Shown piece after piece: positions 44,036-53,247 of a stretch of 64,000 nucleotides of DNA (its first letter is position 1; each line of letters begins with the position of its first letter). The translations under genes and the position numbers were made by a program. Origin of the DNA: Rothia endophytica (GTDB lineage Bacteria > Actinomycetota > Actinomycetes > Actinomycetales > Micrococcaceae); assembly GCF_928381505.1 (NCBI RefSeq), contig NZ_CAKMSJ010000001.1:1-64000 (forward strand), read 5' to 3'. The notes under the pieces were generated by a model that made no database searches, had not been told where the DNA came from, and worked only from the letters and a program-made list of their open reading frames with translations.

Positions 44036-45418
44036 CTACCTACCCCAAAGCCGAGCTAAAGGCCCGAGCTTGTGTTTATCCCTCACGTTATCAGAAGGCA
44101 GATTTGATACATCATCTGGTAAATCTTCTGCAGGACGCAAAGCTAGGACATCAGAGATATGCATAAAAACGCTTTCAAATTCAAGTCCCACCTTGGATTT
44201 CGGTGCGGCCTCCATAATGGTTTTACCGGAGAGGCAAGCTTTATCTGTAGTTGCCCGATCCTCGCTCACATACCCATCGATTTTTTCTGAGGGACCAAAG
44301 CGTTCCCAAGCATGCTCTATTGCCACGGTGGGATTAGCGCCTACGGCATCTGCCCGAACCTTATTAAAGAAGACGCTTCGAGGTACATCAATCATGGTGT
44401 CTGACAGGAGGTTTTTTAGGCTGTCCAGAGCTTTGACAGTTCTGGGTACGCCCACCACATCTGCAGCGCCAACAACGAGAATATGGTCTGCTTCAAGAAT
44501 GCTTGTCAATGTACCGTCATTACGCAAGGGTGCCAACCCATCAAAGGCCGCGGCTTCGTCCTGCTCAATACAAAACGAGGTGTCAATGATGATCACATCA
44601 TACTTTTCCCTCAGCATATTGATCACTCGGCTCAGGGCTTTACCCCTGATCTCGGTCCAGCGATCAGGGCGGTTGATGCCGCTAATGATATCCAGCTGGT
44701 GGGATTTATGCTGAATCGTGCTAACCAGCTCATCAATCTTTTGCGCATCAAGATTACCTCTATCGGCAAAATGGCACATCTGAGCCAAACTCGAATAGTC
44801 ATCAGTCAAACCTAAAACAGCCCCTACGGAGGCGCCATAGGTATCTGCATCCACCAAGCAAACCTTGTGCCCAGCGTTTGCTGCTAGCCCTGAAAGATTC
44901 ACTGCAAAAGTCGTTCTACCGGGAGATCCTTGGGCTCCCCAGACAGCCAGCACTTTGCCGAGACGCTCTTCTGTCTTTTCTGAAACAGCCTGATCTAATT
45001 CGGTTTCAGGAGATTCAACTTCGAGTGTTGAATTACTCAGCTGCTTGTCGTAGGCCCCAACATCAGAGCCACTAAAATCTTCAAGCCGCTCTACAGCCAA
45101 GCGAACCCCCTGAAGTACATCAGGTATATCAGCCAGAGCATCAATAGTGTAAATTTCAGAGAAAGGCAGGTTGCTACCCGGGTCGATTACAGCGCAAACA
45201 GCTACATCAAGTTCATAGAGCGCCGCGAGCATTGATTGTGTGAGATCCTCGTATTGGGTCACCAAAAGAACTGCACGGGCTATCCCGCTCTGCGCGGTTC
45301 CCAGCATTTCCCCAAGGTCGTGGACGTGGCGTACCACGCTAATATCCCCGCGCTGAGACTCAATTCCCGAAATATACCTGCCGGAGATATCTCCAACAAC
45401 AATAATTGGAATCTGCAT
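44036..45418 (-). CDS. tadZ: TadZ/CpaE-type pilus localisation ATPase
   Basis: A 460-residue protein with a receiver-like N-terminal domain (to about residue 125) and a ParA/MinD-type P-loop ATPase. The deviant Walker motif is GAQGSPGRTTFAVNLSGLAA near residue 160, with the partner VCLVDADTYGASVGAVLG. A second motif region contains IIIDTSFC. In Tad systems this protein positions the machinery in the cell. It lies about 12 kb from tadA and is coupled by a one-base overlap to the cpaB gene upstream. Confidence 0.85.
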   Translation of the reverse strand: MQIPIIVVGDISGRYISGIESQRGDISVVRHVHDLGEMLGTAQSGIARAVLLVTQYEDLTQSMLAALYELDVAVCAVIDPGSNLPFSEIYTIDALADIPDVLQGVRLAVERLEDFSGSDVGAYDKQLSNSTLEVESPETELDQAVSEKTEERLGKVLAVWGAQGSPGRTTFAVNLSGLAANAGHKVCLVDADTYGASVGAVLGLTDDYSSLAQMCHFADRGNLDAQKIDELVSTIQHKSHQLDIISGINRPDRWTEIRGKALSRVINMLREKYDVIIIDTSFCIEQDEAAAFDGLAPLRNDGTLTSILEADHILVVGAADVVGVPRTVKALDSLKNLLSDTMIDVPRSVFFNKVRADAVGANPTVAIEHAWERFGPSEKIDGYVSEDRATTDKACLSGKTIMEAAPKSKVGLEFESVFMHISDVLALRPAEDLPDDVSNLPSDNVRDKHKLGPLARLWGR

Positions 45419-46056
45419 TACTGGCCTGCCCCATAGGTTGAAGGCACGATGTTGATGACCGACCCATCGCTGCTAGTTGCGAGAACCGCGCTCAAAAGAT
45501 CAGACTCTACCCACAGCTCTACAGCAGATTGACCCGTCCCACCAATAATCGACTCCTGTGCAGTCACCGAATGAATTTCAGCTCCCTCCGCAATTACTCT
45601 GGGTTCATTGTATGTATTTGATCCTTCAGCCTTTGAGGCAACCCAAATATCCACTCGATCCCCCGCTTGGAAGTCGGCAACCGCGTATTGATCTTTGAGA
45701 AGGGTCACCAGCCTGCGCCCTTCTTTGAGATCGGTAGTGACCGCTGAAGCCGCTAGCAATTCTCCTGATACTAGAGGACGCTTAGCTACAGTTCCAGGGG
45801 CAATAGGCTGATCTGCAGAGATGTATCGTTCGCTAGAGCCGGCTAACCTTGCGTCAACAACAGTTAGGTTTTGGGTCGTGATATTTTCACCAATGCCGAC
45901 ATCAGCGGTGAGGGCATAAAAAGGCTCTGTTTGGTTGGTCGCTCGGATAATTCCCAGAACCCCCAGCAGAGAAAGAACCACAATGAAAACTCCGATAAGG
46001 AGCCGTGGGTCTGTGGCTCCTGGCTTTTTGAAACGCGGTGTCAGCTTAGATGGCAT
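45418..46056 (-). CDS. cpaB: SAF-domain pilus protein CpaB/RcpC
   Basis: About 212 residues: an N-terminal membrane segment (RLLIGVFIVVLSLLGVLGII at about 18-37), a SAF domain (GENITTQNLTVVDAR to KRPLVSGELLAASAV), and a C-terminal domain with VDIWVASK. These are features of CpaB/RcpC, which bind the cell-wall side of Flp pili. The ATG at 46056 follows GAAGGAAG; the frame continues upstream but lacks a better start. It forms a unit with tadZ. The divergent HTH gene shares the upstream region. Confidence 0.85.
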   Translation of the reverse strand: MPSKLTPRFKKPGATDPRLLIGVFIVVLSLLGVLGIIRATNQTEPFYALTADVGIGENITTQNLTVVDARLAGSSERYISADQPIAPGTVAKRPLVSGELLAASAVTTDLKEGRRLVTLLKDQYAVADFQAGDRVDIWVASKAEGSNTYNEPRVIAEGAEIHSVTAQESIIGGTGQSAVELWVESDLLSAVLATSSDGSVINIVPSTYGAGQ

Positions 46057-46234
46057 GGGCAGAGCTTCCTTCATCAAGTTGGGTACTACTATCAGAATTT
46101 TCACTAATCAAACAATAACTTTCCAAATCAACACCAGCATCTGACCAAACATTACGCCACAAAGCGCTAACAAGACTCAATAGCGGCATTTTTCTTCCAA
46201 ACCACACCAAAATGCACTAAAATAAATCAAGATA

Positions 46235-46247
46235 GTGATTGGATCAC
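46235..46247. promoter_or_regulatory. Dyad just upstream of the HTH gene
   Basis: GTGATTGGATCAC is a perfect 5-3-5 inverted repeat, 17 bases before the HTH-gene ATG. It could be an autoregulatory operator. Confidence 0.45.
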
Positions 46248-46264
46248 CATACGAAGGAAGCCCC

Positions 46265-46492
46265 ATGGTCGAACAGCGTTTTCTAACACTGACTGATGTG
46301 AGTGAAATTCTGAATATCTCCCTAAGTCAGACTCGCGCACTGGTGAGAACCGGCGAACTCAAGGGGATTCAGATTGGTGGTCGAAATCAGTGGCGCGTTG
46401 AAAGCTCGATGCTTGAACAGTACATTCAGGCCATGTATCAAAAGACCGAAGAAAGCATCAAAGCTGAGCAGCTAGACCACCAAGAAGCCTAA
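46265..46492 (+). CDS. Small MerR/excisionase-type helix-turn-helix protein
   Basis: A 75-residue DNA-binding protein. The winged helix-turn-helix (LTLTDVSEILNISLSQTRALVRTGELKGIQIG) fills residues 6-40 and is followed by WRVESSMLEQYIQ, the pattern of the AlpA/excisionase-like HTH_17 family seen in many actinobacterial chromosomes. No integrase is nearby, so it is unlikely to be an excisionase here. The ATG follows GAAGGAAG. It is divergent from cpaB-tadZ, so it may control the Tad genes, itself, or both. Confidence 0.85.
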   Translation: MVEQRFLTLTDVSEILNISLSQTRALVRTGELKGIQIGGRNQWRVESSMLEQYIQAMYQKTEESIKAEQLDHQEA

Positions 46493-46513
46493 GCTCCCTA
46501 TTTTCTTTTGCAT

Positions 46514-47065
46514 TTACCTGGCACGAAGTGCTGCAATCGCCCCAAAGGGTATAACGCGCACTTCACTTTTTTGCGTGCCCTCTTTTGCTTCTATTCTCTG
46601 CACAAATAATTCGCAATAGTCAGCACCTACCGTAATAATCCGCCCCTCAGTGAGCGGGGAATCTGGCCCACCGTGAGAAATTGACACGGTCTGTTGAGAA
46701 GCTGCTAGAGCCCTTAGAACATACCCCAGGGTCAACTTTCTGCTTACCTCCTGGGCTGATGTGAAGGATTTGTTATCCCCACCCTCCCACCACATGAGAC
46801 TTGCCAGGGGAACAATGAGATCACCTGCACTTGATTCCAATTGAATCCAGCCCAGTCCAATATTTTTGAGGGTTCCGCGCCACATCTCTGAGTTCAACCC
46901 GTGAACAACAAGTTGCTGACCCATTTGAGCAGCGAGACGGTCTGCTAGATGAATTTTTGCGGCTTCCGATCGGCGAACCTCTGCCGCATCTGCCTCATAG
47001 TTGAGCCGTTTACTCTCATCTAGTTGAATCTCATAATCACGAAGAAGCAAGTCCAAGTTGTTCAT
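46514..47065 (-). CDS. Conserved hypothetical protein
   Basis: A 183-residue soluble protein. Residues 1-45 are helical and charged (a possible coiled coil). The middle part is beta-rich (LVVHGLNSEMWRGTLKNIGL, WIQLESSAGDLIVPL), and a C-terminal part resembles a small beta barrel (EVRVIPFGAIAALRAR). I do not recognise a named family. It is convergent with the HTH gene and divergent from the LysM gene. Confidence 0.75.
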   Translation of the reverse strand: MNNLDLLLRDYEIQLDESKRLNYEADAAEVRRSEAAKIHLADRLAAQMGQQLVVHGLNSEMWRGTLKNIGLGWIQLESSAGDLIVPLASLMWWEGGDNKSFTSAQEVSRKLTLGYVLRALAASQQTVSISHGGPDSPLTEGRIITVGADYCELFVQRIEAKEGTQKSEVRVIPFGAIAALRAR

Positions 47066-47124
47066 GTATCGAGCCTATCCACCGAGGCAAAAAATGTAAA
47101 TGCGCACGAAAGCAACGAAAGACC

Positions 47125-47152
47125 TTGAAAAGAATTAAAAAGAGGTTATTAT
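47125..47152 (+). promoter_or_regulatory. Promoter of the LysM gene
   Basis: TTGAAA and TATTAT are spaced by 16 bases, a good match to the housekeeping consensus. The leader would be about 40 bases. Confidence 0.65.
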
Positions 47153-47196
47153 GATGATTATTCATCTAACTACATCAAATAACAGGATTGGAGCAG

Positions 47197-48045
47197 ATGA
47201 TGAAGAGCAAGATGGTGAGTATCTTCTCGGTGGTTGCTGTTCCTGCCATCGCTTCGGTGGGGAGCTTGGCTAGCTACAGCCTTCTCACGCACAAATTCCA
47301 CCTTATTTCTCAGGGTCAGTCGCAGGAGTCTGGGATGTGGTGGGAAGCTCTATCATGTGCTGTAGCGTTCACCATTTGCTCCATTGTTTTTCTGTGGTGG
47401 TTCCTCAGTATGGCAGTCAGCTCGATGCTTGTTATCAAGGCTAGGCTCAAAGGGCGAGAGCAGGTTAGCTTACCTTCCTGGGCTCCGACGGCTGTAAAAG
47501 CTACTGTGACCGGACTATTTGGATTGGGGCTACTGAACAACCCAGCATTAGCCTCAACAACCCCGACTGTTCAACCCCTTAGTTCGGTTACTCAGGTTCA
47601 GCAACACGAAGAACCGCTTCCGATAGGTCTTTTCTTGCCTCCTTCTAATGATTCATTCGGCACTTCCCCCGGTACCTCTCCCCTGTTTTCAGATTCACCA
47701 TCCCCGACATTAATTGGCAATGAAGGGGGTCAGGTCGAAGTGACGGTTACTAAGACTAGTCAGCACACTCAGCTCTCACCTTTATTCGGCGGACTCCGGA
47801 AGCCTGTAGAACCTCTACGGGCATCTTCGCAGGATAGCGACCCCGTAGCGCACGTATCACCACGGGTATACATCATTCAGCAGGGCGACACTCTCTGGTC
47901 CATTGCTGAACAGCAGCTACCCGCTACAGCTAGCGGTGCTGAAGTGCTCAGCCTTGTACGCAACATCCAATCTGCCAACGCCAAAGATATTCCAACACTT
48001 GAAAGTCTCATTTACCCGGGGCAAAGCATCACGCTACCTTTCTGA
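47197..48045 (+). CDS. Membrane-anchored LysM-domain protein
   Basis: A 282-residue protein with two membrane segments (about residues 8-30 and 50-80) and possibly a third near 108-122. A Pro/Ser/Thr-rich extracytoplasmic stretch follows, and then one C-terminal LysM domain (YIIQQGDTLWSIAEQQLP...LIYPGQSITLPF). LysM binds N-acetylglucosamine in peptidoglycan. No catalytic domain is present. ATG 47197 (or 47200) lies 3-6 bases after GGAG; the longer TTG start is not needed. A 10-base gap leads to the Rv3235-family gene. Confidence 0.85.
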   Translation: MMKSKMVSIFSVVAVPAIASVGSLASYSLLTHKFHLISQGQSQESGMWWEALSCAVAFTICSIVFLWWFLSMAVSSMLVIKARLKGREQVSLPSWAPTAVKATVTGLFGLGLLNNPALASTTPTVQPLSSVTQVQQHEEPLPIGLFLPPSNDSFGTSPGTSPLFSDSPSPTLIGNEGGQVEVTVTKTSQHTQLSPLFGGLRKPVEPLRASSQDSDPVAHVSPRVYIIQQGDTLWSIAEQQLPATASGAEVLSLVRNIQSANAKDIPTLESLIYPGQSITLPF

Positions 48046-48055
48046 GGAGAAAACC

Positions 48056-48556
48056 ATGAAAACCGCATTCCCAGAACATGACCGCAACCGTTACTGCATC
48101 ATCGATGCAACAGAATACGAAGAGCACTACGCTCCCTACTTCGAACGACAGGTTAAGCAACCACAAAATGATCCTGTCTACATCAGTGCAGAAGAAAAAT
48201 CGGTTGAACAGCTGGCGCTTTCAATCGGGCTGGCCACCGTTGAAACTTTTATGGGTCTACGCCCCATGCACCACCTTTCCCCTTGGCTTTCTCAGGCCTG
48301 TTACCGGAGGGTTCACCAACAGGTCCAGAAGGTTCATGAGATGGTCAACCGCACCTTCCAGCCACCGGCGTCTTCAGGCCCACTCCAGCCCAAGGTACAC
48401 CCGGTAAAGGCTCGCAGGATTATTCTGCAGAAGGTTTCCCCCAAAGCCTACGAGGCCTGCCTTATCGTTCAGGACGCGCAGAGAGCGCGAGCAGTAGCCC
48501 TACGTGCTGAGTTCCTCAACCGTCGGTGGAAAATTACGGCTCTTGATATTGCCTAA
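48056..48556 (+). CDS. Rv3235-family protein
   Basis: A 166-residue soluble protein. The middle part (FMGLRPMHHLSPWLSQACYRRVHQQV) and the C-terminal strands (ARRIILQKVSPKAYEACLIVQD, then RARAVALRAEFLNRRWKITALDI) match the actinobacterial Rv3235 family found next to secA. The biochemical role is not known. The ATG follows GAGGAG, and the gene is coupled to the LysM gene. A hairpin shared with secA follows. Confidence 0.85.
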   Translation: MKTAFPEHDRNRYCIIDATEYEEHYAPYFERQVKQPQNDPVYISAEEKSVEQLALSIGLATVETFMGLRPMHHLSPWLSQACYRRVHQQVQKVHEMVNRTFQPPASSGPLQPKVHPVKARRIILQKVSPKAYEACLIVQDAQRARAVALRAEFLNRRWKITALDIA

Positions 48557-48595
48557 GCACTCACGCACGTACAGGAAACTGTGAAGCCTAAAAGT

Positions 48596-48627
48596 GAGGG
48601 GCTCGGTCATAGGATGACCGGCCCCTC
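48596..48627. terminator. Terminator between the Rv3235-family gene and secA
   Basis: GAGGGGC(T)CGGTCAT and ATGACCGGCCCCTC pair around AGG with one bulge. The minus strand continues CACTTTTAGG, so it mainly serves secA. Confidence 0.8.
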
Positions 48628-48641
48628 CCCCCTCTGGATAT

Positions 48642-51284
48642 TTACTTTTTCTCTACTTCAATGGCATCATTTTCAGGCTCTGGAGCAGGCTCAGTACGAA
48701 CCTCTGTTTTACCACCTTCGGTAGGTGCCGAGTACTGCAAGAACTTAGGCTGAGCAGGAATCTTCAACTGAATCTTTGAATTTTGAGTACGCTGCTTTGA
48801 AAGATCCAAGCTGAAGAGGGTTGAGACCGTCTCTTCGCGAATGGCTCCCATCATGCTTTGATACATGGCGTAGCCCTCCCTCTGGTACTCAACCAGAGGA
48901 TCACGCTGAGCCATAGCACGCAGGCCGATACCTTCCTTGAGGTAATCCATCTCGTAGAGGTGTTCAGGCCATCGTTTGCCTATTACTGAAAGTACCACTC
49001 GACGCTCGATTTCGCGCATGGCATCCTCACCAACAGAAGCTTCGCGGTCCTCGTACTGCACTTCGGCGTCGGCAAGTACCTCAGTCACCAGCAGATCACG
49101 GGTGACCTTAGTGCGATCCCCAGCCTCTTCGAAAAGATCTTCTGGAGTGATAGAAACAGGGAAAACGGTCTTTAGTGACTCCCACAGTGCATCAAAGTCC
49201 CAGTCCTCCGCGTGCCCGCTACCAACGTGTGCGTCAATAGCCGAAGTAATAACCTCAACGCGGAACTTCTGAATCTGATCCTTGAGGTCGCTGCCGTCAA
49301 GAATCTGGCCGCGGTCCTTGTACATCGCTTCACGCTGACGGTTCAGAACATCATCATATTTGAGCACATTTTTGCGCTGTTCAGCGTTACGAGCTTCAAC
49401 CTGCCCCTGCGCTGAGGCAATAACACGAGACACTAGCTTTGAGTCCAGCGCCGTATCGTCCGGCGCACCAGCCATAAGACGTGAAGCGGCCTGGCCGTTG
49501 AACAGTCGCATGAGGTCATCAGACAGAGAGAGGTAGAAGCGTGATTCCCCGGGATCGCCCTGACGCCCTGAACGGCCACGCAGCTGATTATCGATTCGCC
49601 GCGACTCGTGACGTTCTGTGCCCAGCACATAAAGACCGCCCAGAGCCGTTACCTCGTCATGCTCTGCTGCCGACGCCAGTTCTGCCGCTTCAAGAACCTC
49701 AGGCCACTTGGTCTCGTATTCCTCAGCGTTTTCAAGAGGATCAAGCCCCAGAGCCTTCATAGATTCAACGGCTTCAAATTCGGGGTTACCGCCCAGCATA
49801 ATGTCGGTACCTCGACCGGCCATGTTAGTAGCTACGGTAACGGCACCTTTGCGCCCTGCCTGAGCGACGATTAACGCTTCGCGCGCGTTGTTCTTAGCGT
49901 TGAGAACTTCGTGACGAATACCCTCTTTAGCGAGGAGTTTTGACAGGTATTCAGATTTTTCAACGCTGGTGGTGCCCACCAGTACAGGCTGACCGCTTGC
50001 ATGGCGTTCCTGGATATCCTTAACCACCGCATTGAACTTAGCGATTTCGTTTTTGTAGACCTTATCAGGCTGGTCAATACGCTGGATGCTCTTATTGGTG
50101 GGAATAGGAACAACACCCAGTTCATAGGTATTCATAAACTCAGCTGCTTCGGTCTCTGCGGTACCGGTCATGCCAGAGAGTTTGTCGTACATGCGGAAGT
50201 AGTTCTGAAGCGTCACGGTCGCCATGGTTTGGTTCTCGGGCTTCACCTCGACATCTTCCTTGGCTTCAATTGCCTGGTGGATACCGTCGTTGTATCGGCG
50301 TCCCGCCAAAATACGCCCGGTGTGCTCATCGACAATCATGACTTCGCCGTTCATAACAACGTAGTCCTTGTTGCCCTTAAAGAGCTCTTTAGCCTTGATG
50401 GCATTGTTTAGAAAACCGATGAGCGGGGTATTCTGCGATTCATAAAGATTCTCGATACCGAGGTGGTCTTCGACCTTATCGATACCGCTTTCGAGTACAC
50501 CAACGGTACGCTTCTTTTCATCGACCTCATAGTCCTCATCAAGAACAAGGCGCTTAGCGATGCGAGCAAATTCGCCGTACCAGCGGTTAGCCTCGCCCAT
50601 AGCTGGGCCGGAGATAATCAGCGGCGTACGAGCTTCATCGATCAGGATTGAGTCAACCTCATCGACGATCGCAAAGTTGTGCCCGCGCTGCACCTGCTCT
50701 TCTTTAGTCCACGCCATGTTGTCGCGTAGGTAATCGAAGCCAAATTCATTATTGGTGCCGTATGTAACGTCAGCTTCGTACTGCTTTCGGCGCACTTCGG
50801 GGCTCTGGTTAGCAAGAATAACGCCAGTTTCCATTCCCAGGAATCGGAAAACTCGACCCATGAGGTTCGCCTGGTATTCAGCTAGGTAATCGTTAACGGT
50901 AATGACGTGAACGCCCTTGCCTGAGAGTGCATTGAGATAAGCAGGGGCGGTGGCAACCAGGGTTTTGCCTTCACCAGTTTTCATTTCGGCGATGTTGCCC
51001 AGGTGGAGAGCAGCACCGCCCATCAGCTGAACATCATAATGACGTTTACCCAGCGTGCGCTTAGATGCCTCACGAACCACAGCGAAAGCCTCTGGGAGTA
51101 GAAGGTCCAGACTTTCCCCATTTTCAACACGCTGACGGAAGGAGTCTGTTTCAGCGCGGAGTTCTTCGTCGCTCATGGCGACAAAGCTATCTTCGAGTGA
51201 ATTTACTGCATCGGTGTAAGCACGCAGCTGCTTGAGGATTCTTTTGTCTCCGCTGCGGAGTAGCTTTTCCAGAAGAGATGCCAC
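48642..51284 (-). CDS. secA: Preprotein translocase ATPase SecA
   Basis: An 880-residue motor of the general secretory pathway, the housekeeping SecA1 by length. Walker A is [11 protein letters not shown] near residue 102, and the DEAD-like motif is [21 protein letters not shown] near 208. NMAGRGTDI and [11 protein letters not shown] complete the helicase motifs. The C-terminal tail ends [12 protein letters not shown] and lacks the Cys-rich zinc/SecB-binding motif, as usual in actinobacteria. The GTG start follows AGGAG. It is monocistronic between two terminators. Confidence 0.97.
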   Translation of the reverse strand: MASLLEKLLRSGDKRILKQLRAYTDAVNSLEDSFVAMSDEELRAETDSFRQRVENGESLDLLLPEAFAVVREASKRTLGKRHYDVQLMGGAALHLGNIAEMKTGEGKTLVATAPAYLNALSGKGVHVITVNDYLAEYQANLMGRVFRFLGMETGVILANQSPEVRRKQYEADVTYGTNNEFGFDYLRDNMAWTKEEQVQRGHNFAIVDEVDSILIDEARTPLIISGPAMGEANRWYGEFARIAKRLVLDEDYEVDEKKRTVGVLESGIDKVEDHLGIENLYESQNTPLIGFLNNAIKAKELFKGNKDYVVMNGEVMIVDEHTGRILAGRRYNDGIHQAIEAKEDVEVKPENQTMATVTLQNYFRMYDKLSGMTGTAETEAAEFMNTYELGVVPIPTNKSIQRIDQPDKVYKNEIAKFNAVVKDIQERHASGQPVLVGTTSVEKSEYLSKLLAKEGIRHEVLNAKNNAREALIVAQAGRKGAVTVATNMAGRGTDIMLGGNPEFEAVESMKALGLDPLENAEEYETKWPEVLEAAELASAAEHDEVTALGGLYVLGTERHESRRIDNQLRGRSGRQGDPGESRFYLSLSDDLMRLFNGQAASRLMAGAPDDTALDSKLVSRVIASAQGQVEARNAEQRKNVLKYDDVLNRQREAMYKDRGQILDGSDLKDQIQKFRVEVITSAIDAHVGSGHAEDWDFDALWESLKTVFPVSITPEDLFEEAGDRTKVTRDLLVTEVLADAEVQYEDREASVGEDAMREIERRVVLSVIGKRWPEHLYEMDYLKEGIGLRAMAQRDPLVEYQREGYAMYQSMMGAIREETVSTLFSLDLSKQRTQNSKIQLKIPAQPKFLQYSAPTEGGKTEVRTEPAPEPENDAIEVEKK

Positions 51285-51420
51285 TGAAGTTTGCTCCTAG
51301 GTAGGTGGGCCGGCAGCTGCATACAATCTGCACACAGTCATTCACATAATACTAGTGCACCACCGGTGTTCTGATGAGCTTTTGCCCAGCGCTTAGAGAT
51401 GCCCGCGTGTTCTGCCGGTT

Positions 51421-51458
51421 AAAAAGCTGACCCCCACCCTAGAGGTTGGGGGCCAGCT
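51421..51458 (-). terminator. Terminator of hpf
   Basis: On the minus strand AGCTGGCCCCCA and TGGGGGTCAGCT pair around a short loop and are followed by TTTTT. Confidence 0.85.
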
Positions 51459-51492
51459 ATATATTTTAGGCTTTGAAATAACCTAGGAGTTC

Positions 51493-52149
51493 TTACTCAG
51501 CGTCGAGAGCAATGACACCGTAGGACCAGCCCTTACGGCGGTAGACTGCGGACGGTGCGCCAGTTTCTTTATCAACATAGATGAAGAAATCATGACCTAC
51601 CAGCTCCATGCGATCAACGGCCTCTTCGGAAGTTAGCCGATCAGCAGGGAAGCTCTTCTTACGGATTTCGATGGGAGAAGAGACCTCATCGGTGAGGTTG
51701 TATTCACCGGCGAATGCGGCCTCCTCGACAGGTACATCGTCAACATGAATCTCAGTGGTCGCAACCGCCTGACCTTCAGCAACTACGGGGATGGAACCGG
51801 TAGCTTCAGCCACCGAGACAGGATGCTTGCCACCTACGCGTCGGTCTTTACGACGGTCACGAGCCCGGCGTAAACGCTCAAGAAGTTTGCCAAAGGCATC
51901 GTCAAAGACAGCGAATTTGTCTTCGCCCTCTGATTCTGCACGAAGCACGGGTCCACGACCAATGACAGTGATTTCAACACGGATTGAGCGGGGGCCGCCA
52001 TGGCCTTCTTTAGTAAATTTGACTTCGATGTCAGTAACGTTATCGCCGAGCGTTTCGAACTTGACGACTCGACTTTCGACGTATTCTTGCAGGCGTTCGC
52101 TAATTTTGACGTTGCGGCCTTGTACGTTGAGTTCCACAATTCCCTCCAC
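51493..52149 (-). CDS. hpf: Ribosome hibernation-promoting factor, long form
   Basis: A 218-residue long-type HPF. The N-terminal domain (about residues 1-105, IVELNVQGRNVKISERLQEYVESRVVKFE) blocks the 30S mRNA channel. A linker follows, then the C-terminal dimerisation domain (about 160-218, IEIRKKSFPADRLTSEEAVDRMELVGHDFFIYVDKETG) that links two 70S ribosomes into a 100S dimer. It is located between comF and secA, a common actinobacterial order. It ends at a strong terminator. Confidence 0.95.
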   Translation of the reverse strand: MEGIVELNVQGRNVKISERLQEYVESRVVKFETLGDNVTDIEVKFTKEGHGGPRSIRVEITVIGRGPVLRAESEGEDKFAVFDDAFGKLLERLRRARDRRKDRRVGGKHPVSVAEATGSIPVVAEGQAVATTEIHVDDVPVEEAAFAGEYNLTDEVSSPIEIRKKSFPADRLTSEEAVDRMELVGHDFFIYVDKETGAPSAVYRRKGWSYGVIALDAE

Positions 52150-52305
52150 GGTCTGGGGGTTGAATCTCAGCTTGTGAAGGCTTCGATCCGGGGAATCTTG
52201 TCTGGCTGATTCCTTGCTTTAACTGTACGCCTGTTTGTGGCGTAAGTCATTCTCCGCGATCTTTTTGGGAAATTTTCTTCATTTTTTCATTTCTTTGGGG
52301 ACAAC

Positions 52306-53139
52306 CTAAGACGCAAGTAGCTCCGAACGTCGTTGAACTCTCGCAACAGCGGCCGCACCCACCACGCAAGCACCAGCCTCCGATAGAACCCTATACGCTT
52401 CAGCGATAGAAGCACCCGTGGTGGCAACATCATCACAGATAATGCAGATTCGGCCGGATAAATCCAGATAACGCCCAGCCCAACTCAGCATAGGTTGGCG
52501 CACTCGCAGGCTCCCCTGCATTCTCCAGTACCTTGCTTGCTGCCCCAATTGCTTCTGGGCACCTTTAGCACTACCAGCTAGTCCTTTAGCCCCTTCGCCA
52601 GTGTAAAGAGGGCGTAAAGCTTCAAGAACGGTAAAACTTACCTCTGGATATGTCGAAGGCAAAAGCTTGCTAGCAGCCCTCGTGAGCTCGGACGCAGGCG
52701 CGAAACCCCGGCGTCCTACCGACTGCCGGCTGGAGGGGATAGGGATGAGATAAACCGATGCAGCCTTCCCCGCAACCTGGGCAAGGCCAACCTCCTGGCA
52801 CAGAAAAGTCAGCGACCTAGCTAGCGCAGAACCCAGATGGGATACCAGATCAGTACGCGCAGCATTTTTGAAACTCAAGAGGCAATGAGCCAGCTCGTAC
52901 TCGTACTCCCCGGAGCTTGCTACCGGGCAGGGAGCGTAGGTCAGCTCCGTCATCGCAAGATTCAAGGTAGCTATATTCAAAAGTCTCGAGCACCTGGGGC
53001 ACAGTGCCCTTCTTCCTCGCATAGGCTCCCCATAGGACCTACACACAGCGCAGAACCGCGGTGCGAAGAGTTCTGCCAGTTCATCAAGCGACCGCCCACC
53101 TCTGGTAGCCCAGCCAGCTAAAGCATCAATACTTTTCAT
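52306..53139 (-). CDS. ComF-family phosphoribosyltransferase-like protein
   Basis: About 277 residues. An N-terminal zinc-ribbon-like part (FCAVCRSYGEP...CPRCSRLL) is followed by a type I phosphoribosyltransferase fold with the PRPP loop ICIICDDVATTGASIAEA near the C-terminus. ComF homologues support DNA uptake in naturally competent bacteria; in other bacteria the role is unclear. The frame opens at GTG 53172, but ATG 53139 is closer to the conserved start. It lies between lpqB and hpf. Confidence 0.85.
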   Translation of the reverse strand: MKSIDALAGWATRGGRSLDELAELFAPRFCAVCRSYGEPMRGRRALCPRCSRLLNIATLNLAMTELTYAPCPVASSGEYEYELAHCLLSFKNAARTDLVSHLGSALARSLTFLCQEVGLAQVAGKAASVYLIPIPSSRQSVGRRGFAPASELTRAASKLLPSTYPEVSFTVLEALRPLYTGEGAKGLAGSAKGAQKQLGQQARYWRMQGSLRVRQPMLSWAGRYLDLSGRICIICDDVATTGASIAEAYRVLSEAGACVVGAAAVARVQRRSELLAS

Positions 53140-53247
53140 ACCGCTAGAATGGCGCCCCAGGGCCTCAACCACAAGCGACAGCTAGAAAAGTGGATAAGTG
53201 GTGCGAACCAATAAACCGGTTACCGCCACATTGGGACTAAATAACGC

